DNA of 22,774 bases from Streptomyces aureocirculatus (GCF_000720475.1 NZ_JOAP01000076.1:1-22774), one strand, 5' to 3'; positions 1 through 7,900 are shown, counted from the stretch's first letter. A program made the numbers and translations. Notes: generated by a model from the sequence alone, not told the origin.

Positions 1-181
1 AGCCATACCGTTCCGGCACATCACGCCAGGCTGACCCGGTTCTCAGCTTCCACACGATTCCATTCAGGACCACCCGGTCGTCCGATCGAGGCCGCCCCGC
101 AGTCCCCGAACTCGGCAGGAACCGCGACAACACAGCCCACTCGGCATCCGAAAGCTCATGACGACGCACCACGACGAGCAT
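1..181 (-). mobile_element. IS5-type transposase, N-terminal part, cut by window edge
   Basis: The minus strand from an ATG at 181 translates to about 60 residues of the HTH/DUF4096-like N-terminus of IS5-group transposases: an LSDAEWAVL helix, then GRPRSDDRVVLNGIVWKLRTG and AWRDVPERYG. This part of the family binds the element ends; the catalytic DDE domain would lie to the left, outside the window. The frame is open to the window edge, so nothing can be said about whether the copy is intact. The start is chosen because the first family motif begins only a few residues after it. Confidence 0.8.
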
Positions 182-220
182 GATCCCTCATCACTTGATC
201 ACCTTTGAAGACGACCCCTA

Positions 221-252
221 GGTGCCGGACGGCACTGACGCCGCCCGGCACC
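221..252 (-). terminator. Strong hairpin ending the recombinase operon
   Basis: GGTGCCGG at 221-228 pairs with CCGGCACC at 245-252, and CGGC at 230-233 pairs with GCCG at 240-243, leaving a six-base loop. The single non-complementary position (229/244) is a G-U pair in minus-strand RNA but an A-C mismatch in plus-strand RNA, which fits a transcript coming from the minus-strand gene that ends at 264. There is no U-tract, which is common for Streptomyces terminators. Confidence 0.65.
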
Positions 253-263
253 GTATGGCCTGC

Positions 264-731
264 CTACATCTCCGGGTGTACATGGCGTTGCCCGGACAGG
301 GAGGACGCCGTCTCGGGGTCCTCGGCGCAGTGGATGACGCATGTGCGCCCACCGACCATCAAGTCCCTCTTGCTATGGCGAGCTGGTCCCCCGTCCTTCG
401 CGTTCACCGCGCGAAGCGATTTCACTTGCGCGGTTGACGCCCCGGTCGCCAGGACGGTGTCGCGCACCGTCGTCTGCCGCAGAGTCAACTCCTGCACGGC
501 CTCCCTCAGCGCCGCATCGTAGGCGGCTTCGGCGGCGCGCAGCTTTTCCAGTTCCGGCATCCGTACGGTGATGGTGATCGGCGCGGTCACGCCGATGAGC
601 GCCAAGCCCTGCTCGACGTCCTCGCCCGCCCTCTTCAGCGTCCGGCCGTGCCCGTACACGCCGTGTTCTGCGGCGCGCACCACCCAGGTCCGGTCATGGC
701 GGAAGGCGTCGCAGTTCACCGTGTTGCTCAT
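264..731 (-). CDS. Small protein translationally coupled to the recombinase; function unknown
   Basis: 155 residues from an ATG at 731. Its start codon overlaps the stop codon of the upstream recombinase (ATGA), so the two are probably translated together. I do not recognise a named family. The middle (about residues 50-100) looks helical and rich in Ala, Glu and Leu (ITVRMPELEKLRAAEAAYDAAL), followed by a segment resembling a helix-turn-helix (LTLRQTTVRDTVLATGAS). No signal peptide or membrane segment is visible. A role as a DNA-binding accessory or regulator of the recombinase is an inference from the coupling and the possible HTH only. Confidence 0.65.
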   Translation of the reverse strand: MSNTVNCDAFRHDRTWVVRAAEHGVYGHGRTLKRAGEDVEQGLALIGVTAPITITVRMPELEKLRAAEAAYDAALREAVQELTLRQTTVRDTVLATGASTAQVKSLRAVNAKDGGPARHSKRDLMVGGRTCVIHCAEDPETASSLSGQRHVHPEM

Positions 732-1762
732 CGTGTCCCCTCCATGTCCTCGATCAGATGCTGTGCCACGGTGTCGGGGATCGGGGTCGGCACGACCACC
801 GTGCGGGCTCCTCTCTGGTAAACGGCGTGCGCCCCGCTGGTGCTGATCTCGGTGACCGTCAGCCCTCGTCGGCACGCCGCCGCGTGCACGCGCAGCAGAG
901 GGCTGTGGTCACCGCCGCGCAGTGCGGCGGTGACTTCCTGTGCCAGCTTCCACTCCTCAAGGCTGACCACGGCAGCGTGCACGGGTTTCGGCGACCATGC
1001 CCACTCGGAGATGGGGTTCCACCTGGACGTGCCTTCGCGCCCGGTGCGCGCCGCCTTGCGGTTGTACACCTGGTGGCCGGCGAGCTTGGGGTTTGCGATC
1101 AGCCCTTCGACTCGGTTCCGCGTCCACTCGGTTTCGATCGGGTACTTCTTGGGGCCCGCGGACAGGATACGAACGATCTCCCCACCCTTTAGGTGTTCCT
1201 CGCGCCGAAGCCGGCACAGCGCCCGGGCAGCGGGGAACCGGCGCTCGTCGTCGTGGGGGACCAACTTCTTCTTCGGCTGCTGCCTGCCGAAGCGGTTACG
1301 GCCCGGATCGGGTGCGTTCTCGTCGATCACAGCCTTGTACGGGTATGGCGGGTATCCGTGGTTGTGTCCCTGCACGGCGTGCTGGATCTGCCCGCCGGTG
1401 GACTGCTCCAACATTACCGCCCGGTAGATCTCCCCCTCGGCCTGGCCGTACAGGCGGACGCGGAGCCTGCCGGATTCGGTCCCGCCGGTGGGCTCGTTGG
1501 CGTAGACGGCTTCCACGCTCAGCTTTTTCAGGCCGTGTTCCACGGTGAGGCTGGTGAGCATCGCGCGGGCCACGCGGTCGGACCGCTCGGCCAGGACGTG
1601 GGTAATGTTCATCAGCTCGGCGCGGTCGATCAGGTCCTGGAGGCCGCCGTCTCTCGGCACGGGGACGTCCAGGGCGTCGTACATAGCTTGCGGGCCCAGG
1701 CCGCGCAGTTCCGGTGGGAGCATGCCGGACTCGACATCCCAGAAGTACGCGGCGAACTCCTC
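728..1762 (-). pseudogene. Large serine recombinase, 5' end lost
   Basis: Minus-strand reading frame with two recognisable parts. First is the distal part of a resolvase catalytic domain (THVLAERSDRVARA, matching the conserved RxxR helix region). Second is the 'Recombinase' domain with GYPPYPYKAV, VRILSAGPKKYPIETEWTRNRV and LIANPKLAGHQVYNRK, then RWNPISEWAWSPKPVHAAVVS. Family members cut and rejoin DNA at attachment sites using an N-terminal serine. Here the segment with that serine is absent: upstream of about 1762 the frame simply runs through an antisense IS630 fragment to an accidental start near 1900. There is also no zinc-ribbon/coiled-coil C-terminal domain, so the original was a compact version. 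Almost certainly inactive unless an alternative start yields a partner for another recombinase. Stop codon overlaps the next gene. Confidence 0.75.
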
Positions 1763-1999
1763 CACCTCAAGCCCGGCAGCTACGACACCGCCGGACTCAT
1801 CGAGGTCCTGGAGCAGGTAAAGGTGTTCTACCACGGCGAGCAAGTGGTCCTGATCTGGGACGGCCTGTCCGCCCACTGGAGCCGGGCGATGCGGGCCCAC
1901 CGCATCAACGCCAACCCCCCACTGCCATGGTCATACCTCGCCCATACCGGCCTGACCATCCGCCCACCACACCCACCGAACTTACGAAAAGATCAGTAG
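1763..1999 (+). mobile_element. IS630-family transposase remnant with internal deletion
   Basis: Plus-strand reading frame gives LHLKPGSYDTAGLIEVLEQ, then VVLIWDGLSAHWSRAMRAH, the region around the second catalytic Asp (WDG) of IS630 DDE transposases. It is followed almost at once by PLPWSYLAHTGLTI and a TAG stop at 1997-1999, which resembles the extreme C-terminus of the same family. The stretch that normally carries the NPxE catalytic Glu is missing, so this is a fragment with an apparent in-frame deletion. The left boundary is uncertain by some tens of bases; it lies where recombinase homology on the other strand stops. Confidence 0.7.
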
Positions 2000-2086
2000 G
2001 TGCGGGCTGATCTGAGGAAGCTGGGCGGCGGCCCGCTGCTGGCGTGCTTCGTGAAGCGGGGATGGGTTTCCTGGGTGGACGAGGGT

Positions 2087-2668
2087 TCAGGGCAGGTAGG
2101 TCTGCTGCCACTCGATGGATGTCATGGTGAGTGCGGCCTGAGCAAGGTTGTGGGCGGAGGCCGTCTTGAGCTTCGCCGCGCTGCTGTCGATCCAGGGCTG
2201 AACGTTGGAGCAGCCTTGTTCGCGGTATTCGATGGCCTGGAGGAGGCATTCGAGTTTGTCCGCGTCGTGTGCGCAGATCACTTCGAGGGAGTCACCGTTT
2301 TCGTACTCAGCTACGATGCGCTGGGCTCCGGCCTTGACGGCCGGGTGCGCGGCCGAGACTTGGTCTGCGGTCACCTTCTCGTTGCTGGCGGCTTCGAGAT
2401 AGCGACGGCCGATGTGTGGGATGTCGCCGACGCGGGTCTCCTGTGTGTCGTGCCAGAGCCCTAGGAGGGCCGTCTTGGCGGGGTCTGCCCCTTCCATCAT
2501 GGCGAGCACGGAGCCGATGAGCGCGACTCTGAAGCTGTGCTCGGCGATGGTCTCGGGGTCCTTGACGCCGGCGGTCCACCACCCGGACCGCTTGGCACGC
2601 TTCAGCATCCCCATTTCCAGAAGGAAGCCTGCGGTGCCCTTCGCGTGCTCCTGATCTGCGTCCGCCAT
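2087..2668 (-). CDS. HD-domain phosphohydrolase (YfbR/5'-deoxynucleotidase-like)
   Basis: 193 residues, ATG at 2668 with GGAGG nine bases upstream. The HD signature is complete: His44 in AEHSFRVAL, His73-Asp74 in LLGLWHDTQE, and Asp136 in HDADKLE. Glu77 and the following VGDIPH match the catalytic HDxxE...GDI pattern of YfbR-like 5'-deoxynucleotidases, which remove phosphate from deoxynucleoside monophosphates with a divalent metal. Cytosolic, no membrane segment. It lies 20 bp downstream of the helix-turn-helix regulator gene in the same direction, so the two likely share a transcript that is divergent from the peptide-modification operon. Substrate is not predictable from sequence; a role linked to the RiPP locus is inference from position only. 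Confidence 0.85.
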   Translation of the reverse strand: MADADQEHAKGTAGFLLEMGMLKRAKRSGWWTAGVKDPETIAEHSFRVALIGSVLAMMEGADPAKTALLGLWHDTQETRVGDIPHIGRRYLEAASNEKVTADQVSAAHPAVKAGAQRIVAEYENGDSLEVICAHDADKLECLLQAIEYREQGCSNVQPWIDSSAAKLKTASAHNLAQAALTMTSIEWQQTYLP

Positions 2669-2688
2669 GGAATACGTCCTCCGGTTGG

Positions 2689-3789
2689 TCAGGTGCGGTT
2701 CTCGCGTAGAACGTAGTGCACCGAGCTGAGTTCGCGCCGTGAACGCGGGGAGATCCTGTTCCGGTCCAGGAGCCCGTCAGTGTGCGAGGCCAGCCTGTTC
2801 GCAAGCCTGGGATCGGCAAGAGGCAGCCAGCGGTGGATGGTCAGCAGGGCCCAGAGCGAGTGGGCGTACAGATCCACGTAGGCCGACGCTTGGTGGAGTC
2901 CGGTGACCAGGCCGTGCAGGAGCCGCACGGGCTCCCAAGTGGCAGGCCTGTGCCGCATGAAGCCGTCATCTGGCTGGGGTTCGCGCAGTGCGCCCAGCCA
3001 GTAGGCCCAGTAGTTGAGGTTGGCGTTCTCGGCGGCGTCATCGCCCGCCAGGCCGTTGTCGATGAAGTCCAGCAAGGGCTGCGGATCGCCAAGACGGACC
3101 AGCGCGGTGGCAGTTGAGCGTGCGGTGGCCCAGTGAGGGGTCCAGCCGTGGGCTGCGCTGAGCCCGCGACGGGCATGCAGGGCCTGGCTCATCCACGTGG
3201 TGACGTCCGGGGTTCGGTCGTAGGAGCACAGATACAGTGCCTGCCGGTGCAGGAGCAGGCCGTCGCTTCCGGCATGGAGCGCTGATTCCGCCGTGTTGCG
3301 GAGCTGGGCGAAGAACGCAGCGCGATCGGGTGCCGGCAGTACCGGCGCCTTGGCCACGGGGCCGCGGCGCCCCGGGAGCGGTCGCTGTGCGAGAGCGGGC
3401 GGGACGCGTCCGTTCAGTGCCCACGAGATCATGTGGGCCGTGTCCCGGGTGTGGACCCAGTCGGCCAGCGGATGCCGGTCCGTATCTTCCGGGTGGAGTG
3501 TGCCGGAGATGATGCGGTCCGCGTCCATCGCAGGCTCGAAGAAGTGAAGAGTCTGGGGATCCGTTCCCAGGGCCAGTAACCGGCGTCGCAGGTGCAGAAA
3601 TGCTCCGGCCTTCACGTGTGCCAGTGACCTGCGGCCGGTCTCCCAGCCCTGCCAGGTACAGAGATCGACGCCCATCGCCTCCGCCATACCGGCCTGCGTG
3701 CAGTTCGCGCTCTCGCGCGCCATGCGCAGCACGAACCCGGTGGTCCTGCCCGTCGCCGCGTTCCCTCGTGCAGCTCCTTTCACCGCCAT
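2689..3789 (-). CDS. Helix-turn-helix (XRE-like) regulator with large C-terminal domain
   Basis: 366 residues from ATG at 3789, preceded by AGGGGG five bases upstream; an in-frame alternative start 66 bases earlier lacks such a site. Residues about 20-56 form an XRE-type helix-turn-helix (RMARESANCTQAGMAEAMGV, then TWQGWETGRRSL). The remaining 300 residues are helix-rich, with aromatic and leucine repeats (for example LLHRQALYLCSYDRTPDVTTW), and probably form a sensing or dimerisation domain; I cannot name a family for it. The gene diverges from the graspetide operon, with 116 bp between the two start codons, and a palindrome lies in that gap. It is likely the local regulator of the operon, and perhaps of itself. 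Confidence 0.85.
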   Translation of the reverse strand: MAVKGAARGNAATGRTTGFVLRMARESANCTQAGMAEAMGVDLCTWQGWETGRRSLAHVKAGAFLHLRRRLLALGTDPQTLHFFEPAMDADRIISGTLHPEDTDRHPLADWVHTRDTAHMISWALNGRVPPALAQRPLPGRRGPVAKAPVLPAPDRAAFFAQLRNTAESALHAGSDGLLLHRQALYLCSYDRTPDVTTWMSQALHARRGLSAAHGWTPHWATARSTATALVRLGDPQPLLDFIDNGLAGDDAAENANLNYWAYWLGALREPQPDDGFMRHRPATWEPVRLLHGLVTGLHQASAYVDLYAHSLWALLTIHRWLPLADPRLANRLASHTDGLLDRNRISPRSRRELSSVHYVLRENRT

Positions 3790-3868
3790 GCCAGCCCCCT
3801 GTGCTGTGCTGTCGGTCGCCCAACATGTACCCACGGTCAGTCCTACTGCATCCACGACGGCCGTAGCG

Positions 3869-3882
3869 TGTGGTGCACCACA
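3869..3882. promoter_or_regulatory. Palindrome between regulator and tgmA, candidate operator
   Basis: TGTGGTGCACCACA is a perfect 14-bp inverted repeat 23 bases before the tgmA start codon and 79 bases before the regulator start. A second, shorter perfect palindrome (ACGGCCGT, 3857-3864) sits just to its left. Position and symmetry fit a dimeric helix-turn-helix operator. That the neighbouring regulator binds it is inference. No confident -35/-10 pair could be assigned. Confidence 0.45.
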
Positions 3883-3905
3883 ACCACCCCATCGAGGAGG
3901 CCACG

Positions 3906-4160
3906 ATGGCCACGCCAGCCCAGACCGCTGTTCGACCCTGGGGCGCCGGTCGGCTCGCCCCGTACCCGAAAATCACCCACCGGCCGCACGCCTCGGTCAC
4001 GCTGGAGCCCGATACCCAGCTCGGTATCTACGTGGACCGCACCGGCAAGATCATCGATATGGGCAAGCACGGGACCAGCAGCGGTACCGAGACGCCGACG
4101 AGTACGAACTCCGATTCGGCGCCCGACCAGGGGCACGACCAAGACTCCCAGCAGGACTGA
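3906..4160 (+). CDS. tgmA: Graspetide precursor peptide, TgmA family (ATP-grasp-modified RiPP)
   Basis: 84 residues from ATG at 3906, with GAGGAGG five bases upstream; this decides the start against an upstream in-frame GTG at 3870. The leader carries VRPWGAGRLAPYP (residues 9-21), the hallmark recognition motif of precursors paired with TgmB-type ligases, followed by the LEPDTQLGIYVDRTGKIIDMGKHG linker. The C-terminal region (about 55-84) is the probable core: it holds eleven Ser/Thr (57-81) and six acidic residues (Glu62, Asp70, 74, 78, 80, 84) with little else. In this family the ATP-grasp enzyme links Ser/Thr (or Lys) side chains to Asp/Glu side chains. The gene ends three bases before tgmB. 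No protease or transporter gene is adjacent. Confidence 0.92.
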   Translation: MATPAQTAVRPWGAGRLAPYPKITHRPHASVTLEPDTQLGIYVDRTGKIIDMGKHGTSSGTETPTSTNSDSAPDQGHDQDSQQD

Positions 4161-4163
4161 CCG

Positions 4164-5120
4164 GTGGCAGCCAAGGCCGTGCTCGTGGCCACCGAAACCG
4201 ACGATGTCACCGCCGACATGGTAATCACCGAGCTGAACGCGCGGAACGTACCGGTGGCCAGATTCAACCCTGCCAGCATCGGCACGGACTTGACGGTCTG
4301 CGCTCACTTCGGCAGCGGCACGGATGCCGTGGCCGGGCAGCTCCGCACCCCGTCGCGGATCGTGGACCTGACGCGCGTCCGCTCCGTGTACTGGCGGCGC
4401 CCCATCTGGCCTGCCTTCGACCACCTCGCGCCTGACGACGCGCGTTTCGCGGCCGCACAGGTCCACTACGGACTCGGCGGCATCCTCCACGCCCTCGACC
4501 AGCCACTGTGGGTCAATCACCCGCTGAAGAACGCCGCCGCGGACTACAAACCCACCCAGCTCGCCGTCGCCCACCGCATGGGGTTCACCGTGCCGCCGAC
4601 CCTGGTCACCAACGACCCGGACCAGGCGCGTTCCTTCATCAACGCCCACCAGCGTGTGCTCTTCAAGACGCTGCGGTGGACGCCCTACCAGCGCAACGGC
4701 GTTCCCGTCACCGGCTGGGCCGACCCGGTGACCGCGGGCGAGCTGGACGAAAGCGTGCGCGCGGCGCCGCACCTGTTCCAGGCCGTCGTGGACAAGGCGG
4801 CCGATCTGCGCGTGCTGGTGGTCGGCCGGAAAGTGTTCGCCGTGCGGATCGAGTCCAAGATGCTGGACTGGCGCAAGGACTACGCGGCCCTGTCCTACAG
4901 CATGGTCGACCTGCCCGAGCGCACGGAGAAGGCACTCCTGGCCTACCTGGACCACTTCGGGCTGGTATCAGGGAGCTTCGACCTCGCCGTGGACAAGGCT
5001 AGCGGCCTGTGGTGGCTGGAGCTGAACCCCAATGGACAGTGGGGATGGCTGCAGGAACCCACCGGCCTCCCGATGGCCGCCGCATTCGCTGAACTGCTGA
5101 CGCAAGGAGCTTCCCCGTGA
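4164..5120 (+). CDS. tgmB: ATP-grasp ribosomal peptide maturase, TgmB family
   Basis: 318 residues from GTG at 4164, three bases after the tgmA stop, with AGGA about seven bases upstream. Family features in order: N-terminal Rossmann-like domain (VLVATETDD), the VYWRRP loop typical of graspetide ligases (about residues 73-78), a central WVNHPLKNAAADYKPTQL and MGFTVPPTLVTNDP segment, the ADLRVLVVGRKVFAV strand with the ATP/metal-binding Arg, and the C-terminal ELNPNGQWGW (Glu286, Asn288) that binds Mg-ATP. It should activate acidic side chains of TgmA as acyl phosphates and close ester or amide crosslinks. Full-length for the family with every visible motif kept. Stop overlaps tgmC by four bases, so all three genes are coupled. 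Confidence 0.92.
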   Translation: MAAKAVLVATETDDVTADMVITELNARNVPVARFNPASIGTDLTVCAHFGSGTDAVAGQLRTPSRIVDLTRVRSVYWRRPIWPAFDHLAPDDARFAAAQVHYGLGGILHALDQPLWVNHPLKNAAADYKPTQLAVAHRMGFTVPPTLVTNDPDQARSFINAHQRVLFKTLRWTPYQRNGVPVTGWADPVTAGELDESVRAAPHLFQAVVDKAADLRVLVVGRKVFAVRIESKMLDWRKDYAALSYSMVDLPERTEKALLAYLDHFGLVSGSFDLAVDKASGLWWLELNPNGQWGWLQEPTGLPMAAAFAELLTQGASP

Positions 5121-6286
5121 CCGACACCGCTCCGCAGCGGCGTGCCCTCGCCGACCGCCTGACCCAGGCAGGCGTCCTCACCGACCCCGGCTGGCGGGCA
5201 GCGGTGGAATCGGTCCCCCGAGAGCTGTTCCTGCATCCCGGTGTGTTCCTGCCCGCACCGGGCGGCAGGTGGCAGCCCGTCACCGCGGCCGGAACCGAAC
5301 CGCAGGAATGGGCGCAGCTCGCCTACCGCGACGAATCCCTGACCACACAGCTCGACGGGCACCTCACCGCCGACAAGGCCACCGGCCCGGTGCCGGGCTC
5401 CCCGACGTCGTCGTCCACCACACCCGTCACCGTCGTCGACATGCTGGAAAAGCTCCAAGTGGCCGACGGACACCAGGTGCTGGAGATCGGTACCGGCACC
5501 GGCTACTCCTGCGCCCTGCTGTGCTCTCGGCTCGGGGAGGACAACATCACCACCGTCGAAGTGGACGCTAATGTCGCAGCCCGTGCGGATGCCGCGCTGG
5601 AGGCGGCCGGATTCTCGACATGGACCGTCACCGCAGACGGTCTCCTCGGTCACCCACGCCGGGCCCCCTACGACCGCGTCATCGCCACCTGCGCGGTACG
5701 CCGCATCCCCTACACCTGGATTCAGCAGACCAAACCGGGCGGCATCATCCTGGCCACGGTCGGCGGCTCGTGGCTCTACGGCACCGGCCTTGCGAAAGTC
5801 ACGGTGGCCGGGGACGGGACCGCCCGGGGCAGCATCATCGCCCGCTCGTCGTTCATGCAGGCCCGCTCCCAGGCACAGACGCCGATCGCCGGTGACCTGT
5901 CCGCCCGCACCGCCTATGCCGACAGCGAGCGCAAATCCCAGCTCTCTCCGCTGCTGCTGGAGGAGTGGATGCCTGCCTTCCTCGCGCAACTCGCCTCCCC
6001 CGGAGCACACCTCACACAGGCGAGGACGTCTGAGGGGGACCTGTCGGTGTACCTGTTCGACCCCGACCGCGAGTCCTTCGCGTCGTTCACACAGCACACG
6101 CATGTCTGGACGGTCCGTCAGGGCGGCCCAGTCCCCCTGTGGGACACCATCGAGCAGGCCCTCACCGCATGGCAGGACGCGGGCAGCCCCGACATCACCA
6201 CCGTCCAGATGCACATCACGCAGGAGTCCCACACGTACTGGATCGCAGGACATCCGGCGCTGCGATGGCAGCACCACGTCGGCTGA
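5117..6286 (+). CDS. tgmC: PIMT-like O-methyltransferase, TgmC family
   Basis: 389 residues from GTG at 5117, overlapping the tgmB stop (GTGA), with AAGGAG seven bases upstream. Class I SAM-binding motif VLEIGTGTGYSCALL at residues 121-135; ahead of it are AVESVPRELFLHPGVF and the YRDESLTTQ segment shared with protein-L-isoaspartate methyltransferases. After it come TVEVDANVAARA and a VIATCAVRRIPYTWI strand. About 190 further residues form a C-terminal extension absent from housekeeping PIMT and typical of methyltransferases found with ATP-grasp maturases. Relatives in characterised graspetide pathways (for example fuscimiditide) methylate an Asp side chain of the crosslinked peptide, which then collapses to aspartimide; the same is likely here, on the crosslinked TgmA, but the target Asp cannot be read from sequence. 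Confidence 0.9.
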   Translation: MTDTAPQRRALADRLTQAGVLTDPGWRAAVESVPRELFLHPGVFLPAPGGRWQPVTAAGTEPQEWAQLAYRDESLTTQLDGHLTADKATGPVPGSPTSSSTTPVTVVDMLEKLQVADGHQVLEIGTGTGYSCALLCSRLGEDNITTVEVDANVAARADAALEAAGFSTWTVTADGLLGHPRRAPYDRVIATCAVRRIPYTWIQQTKPGGIILATVGGSWLYGTGLAKVTVAGDGTARGSIIARSSFMQARSQAQTPIAGDLSARTAYADSERKSQLSPLLLEEWMPAFLAQLASPGAHLTQARTSEGDLSVYLFDPDRESFASFTQHTHVWTVRQGGPVPLWDTIEQALTAWQDAGSPDITTVQMHITQESHTYWIAGHPALRWQHHVG

Positions 6287-6609
6287 GGCTCACACCGCCC
6301 AAGCAGGCGGGAGGCAAATGCAGTTTGCGCGTGCGACACGCCCCATCGCGGCAGCCTGTGCCGCTGGCCTTCACGCCTCACGGTCTCCCCCACCGCGGTC
6401 GGCGTGGGCTGAGCTACCTGGATCTTTCGACAGACAAGAACGTGCAGGGCCCACTGATTCCGAGGGCTGGCGCGAAGCAGCTATCCGCACCCGGCAACGG
6501 ATGTGACAGCCGGGGGAACGGCCTTCCAGACAGTTCGAGCCGGAGGCCGATCGCGGCGAAGCAACTGCGGCGGCCACCAGACTGCGTAGTGCGGACCCGG
6601 GTGCGGTTT
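6287..6609. other. Gene-free interval between tgmC and the SWIM gene
   Basis: No convincing coding region on either strand. Just after tgmC there are two small stem-loops, CCGCC/GGCGG (6295-6310) and GCAAA/TTTGC immediately after, which may end the operon. The downstream gene is convergent. The rest holds nothing I can assign. Confidence 0.5.
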
Positions 6610-7900
6610 CTAGTCGATCACCTCGTTCAGAGCCTCTGCCGGGTCGGTGTTGGGGTACCCGGCTGGCCACCACGTCCCTTGCTTCTTCCGGTACGGGTAC
6701 CAGAGGCGGGCGTCGGTGCCCAGGCGCAGCTGAACCCCGTATCCCACGGCTGTGAGCCGGGTGCGGGTGGTGCGCAGGGCGAGGGGCTGCTCGTCGTCAC
6801 GGGTGTGTCTGATCTGTTGGCGGGCGGCGTCGAGGTGGTGGGGGTCGGGGTCCCATGGCTGATTCAGGATGTGCAGGGCGGGTGCTCCGCCGTACTGCCA
6901 GGCGTGGGCGGCACGGGTGAGAGCGGTCGGGGTGCGGTGGCTGCGGAAAGCCAGGCGGGTGAAGATGCCGGTGGGCGGATCGGCGGCGGCCAGGCGTACG
7001 AGATCCTCCTCCGCACTCAGGGCGGGCGGGGCCAGGGGCGGCAATCCGGTGGCATCTGGCTGCAGCGCCTGGCGGAGCAGGTGGGCGGCGCGGTGTGCGG
7101 TGTCGGCGGCCAGGAACTCCAGCGCTGCCACATCCAGCCCGTCGGGCGGATCATCGCTCCACGCGAACGAGGTCACCGGTATGGGGAGTTCGACGGCGGG
7201 TGGCGGACCGGGAAGGGGTGGCAGGCCCTCACGGGCCGCGGCGAAGACCTCCCGTGCGGGCACCGGGGCCCGTGGCGGGCCGGTGGCGGTGGCGGTGGGC
7301 GGTATTGCGCCGGTGGAGTTCCTCCATCACCTCACGCTCGCCTCTTCCCCGCAGGAGCAGCAGGACGAACGGGTCCTCGTCGAGCAGCCGGGCCACCTGG
7401 TAGTACAGGGCGGCTGCGTGTTTGCACGGGTCGCCCCAGTCAGGGCAGGAGCACTGGGAGCTCAGGTCACGCAGGCGGGGCAGGAGGGGGGCTCCGCCTT
7501 GTTCGGCGTCGTTTGCGAGGGTGGTGGGCATCTCCCGGTCCAGAAGGGCGGCGAGGTGCCCGGCCTGGGAGGCGGCGAGGTTCAAGAGCGCGTCCCACTG
7601 GGCGGCGGTGAACGGGCGGATGTCCATCGACGAGGTGTAAGGGGCGGGTTGGCTGCCCTGCACCTGTGCGGTGGCGCGGCCTGCGGTGACGGTGATTTCG
7701 CCGACGTTGCCTGCCCGTGCGTAGGTGCGGCCGCGGGCGAGCCGTCCGGTGGCCGAGCGGTGCGGCCCTTCGAGGGCTTGGATCCAGGCGTTGCCCCACC
7801 AGGATGCGGCGAAGGAACGGCGGCCGCGGGCTGTGGGCAGGGGTGGAAAGGTGCGGTGGCGGTCGCCGTGGTCTCCAGCGCGCCGGGTGGTGGGGGTCAT
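6610..7900 (-). pseudogene. SWIM zinc-finger protein, split by one frame break
   Basis: Starts with ATG at 7900, overlapping the helicase stop (ATGA). The first 223-codon frame carries FAASWWGNAWIQALE, RGRTYARAGNVGEITV and a complete SWIM motif CxC...CxH (Cys150, Cys152, Cys159, His161), then VARLLDEDPFVLLLLRGRGE. The frame then departs near 7262-7268, and the continuation (AREVFAAAREGLPPLPGPPP ... DGLDVAALEFLAADTAHRAAHLLRQAL) is in the next frame down to 6610. Removing one base at the GGGG run (7265-7268 region) would restore a single protein of about 429 residues, the usual size. SWIM domains bind DNA or protein; members are commonly encoded beside SNF2 helicases. Either a recent frameshift or a sequence error. 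Confidence 0.8.

Noticed and set aside
1763..1900. N-terminal 45 residues of the minus-strand recombinase frame
   Set aside because: They are the antisense of IS630 transposase sequence and match no resolvase domain.
3870..3905. Earlier in-frame GTG start for the TgmA precursor (MVHHNHPIEEAT...)
   Set aside because: It would start inside the palindrome, has no ribosome site, and the GAGGAGG box sits correctly before the ATG at 3906.
6380..6415. CCCCCACCGCGG...GTGGGCTGAGC, resembling a type I-E CRISPR repeat
   Set aside because: Only one copy, no spacer-repeat periodicity and no cas genes; the stem is also imperfect.
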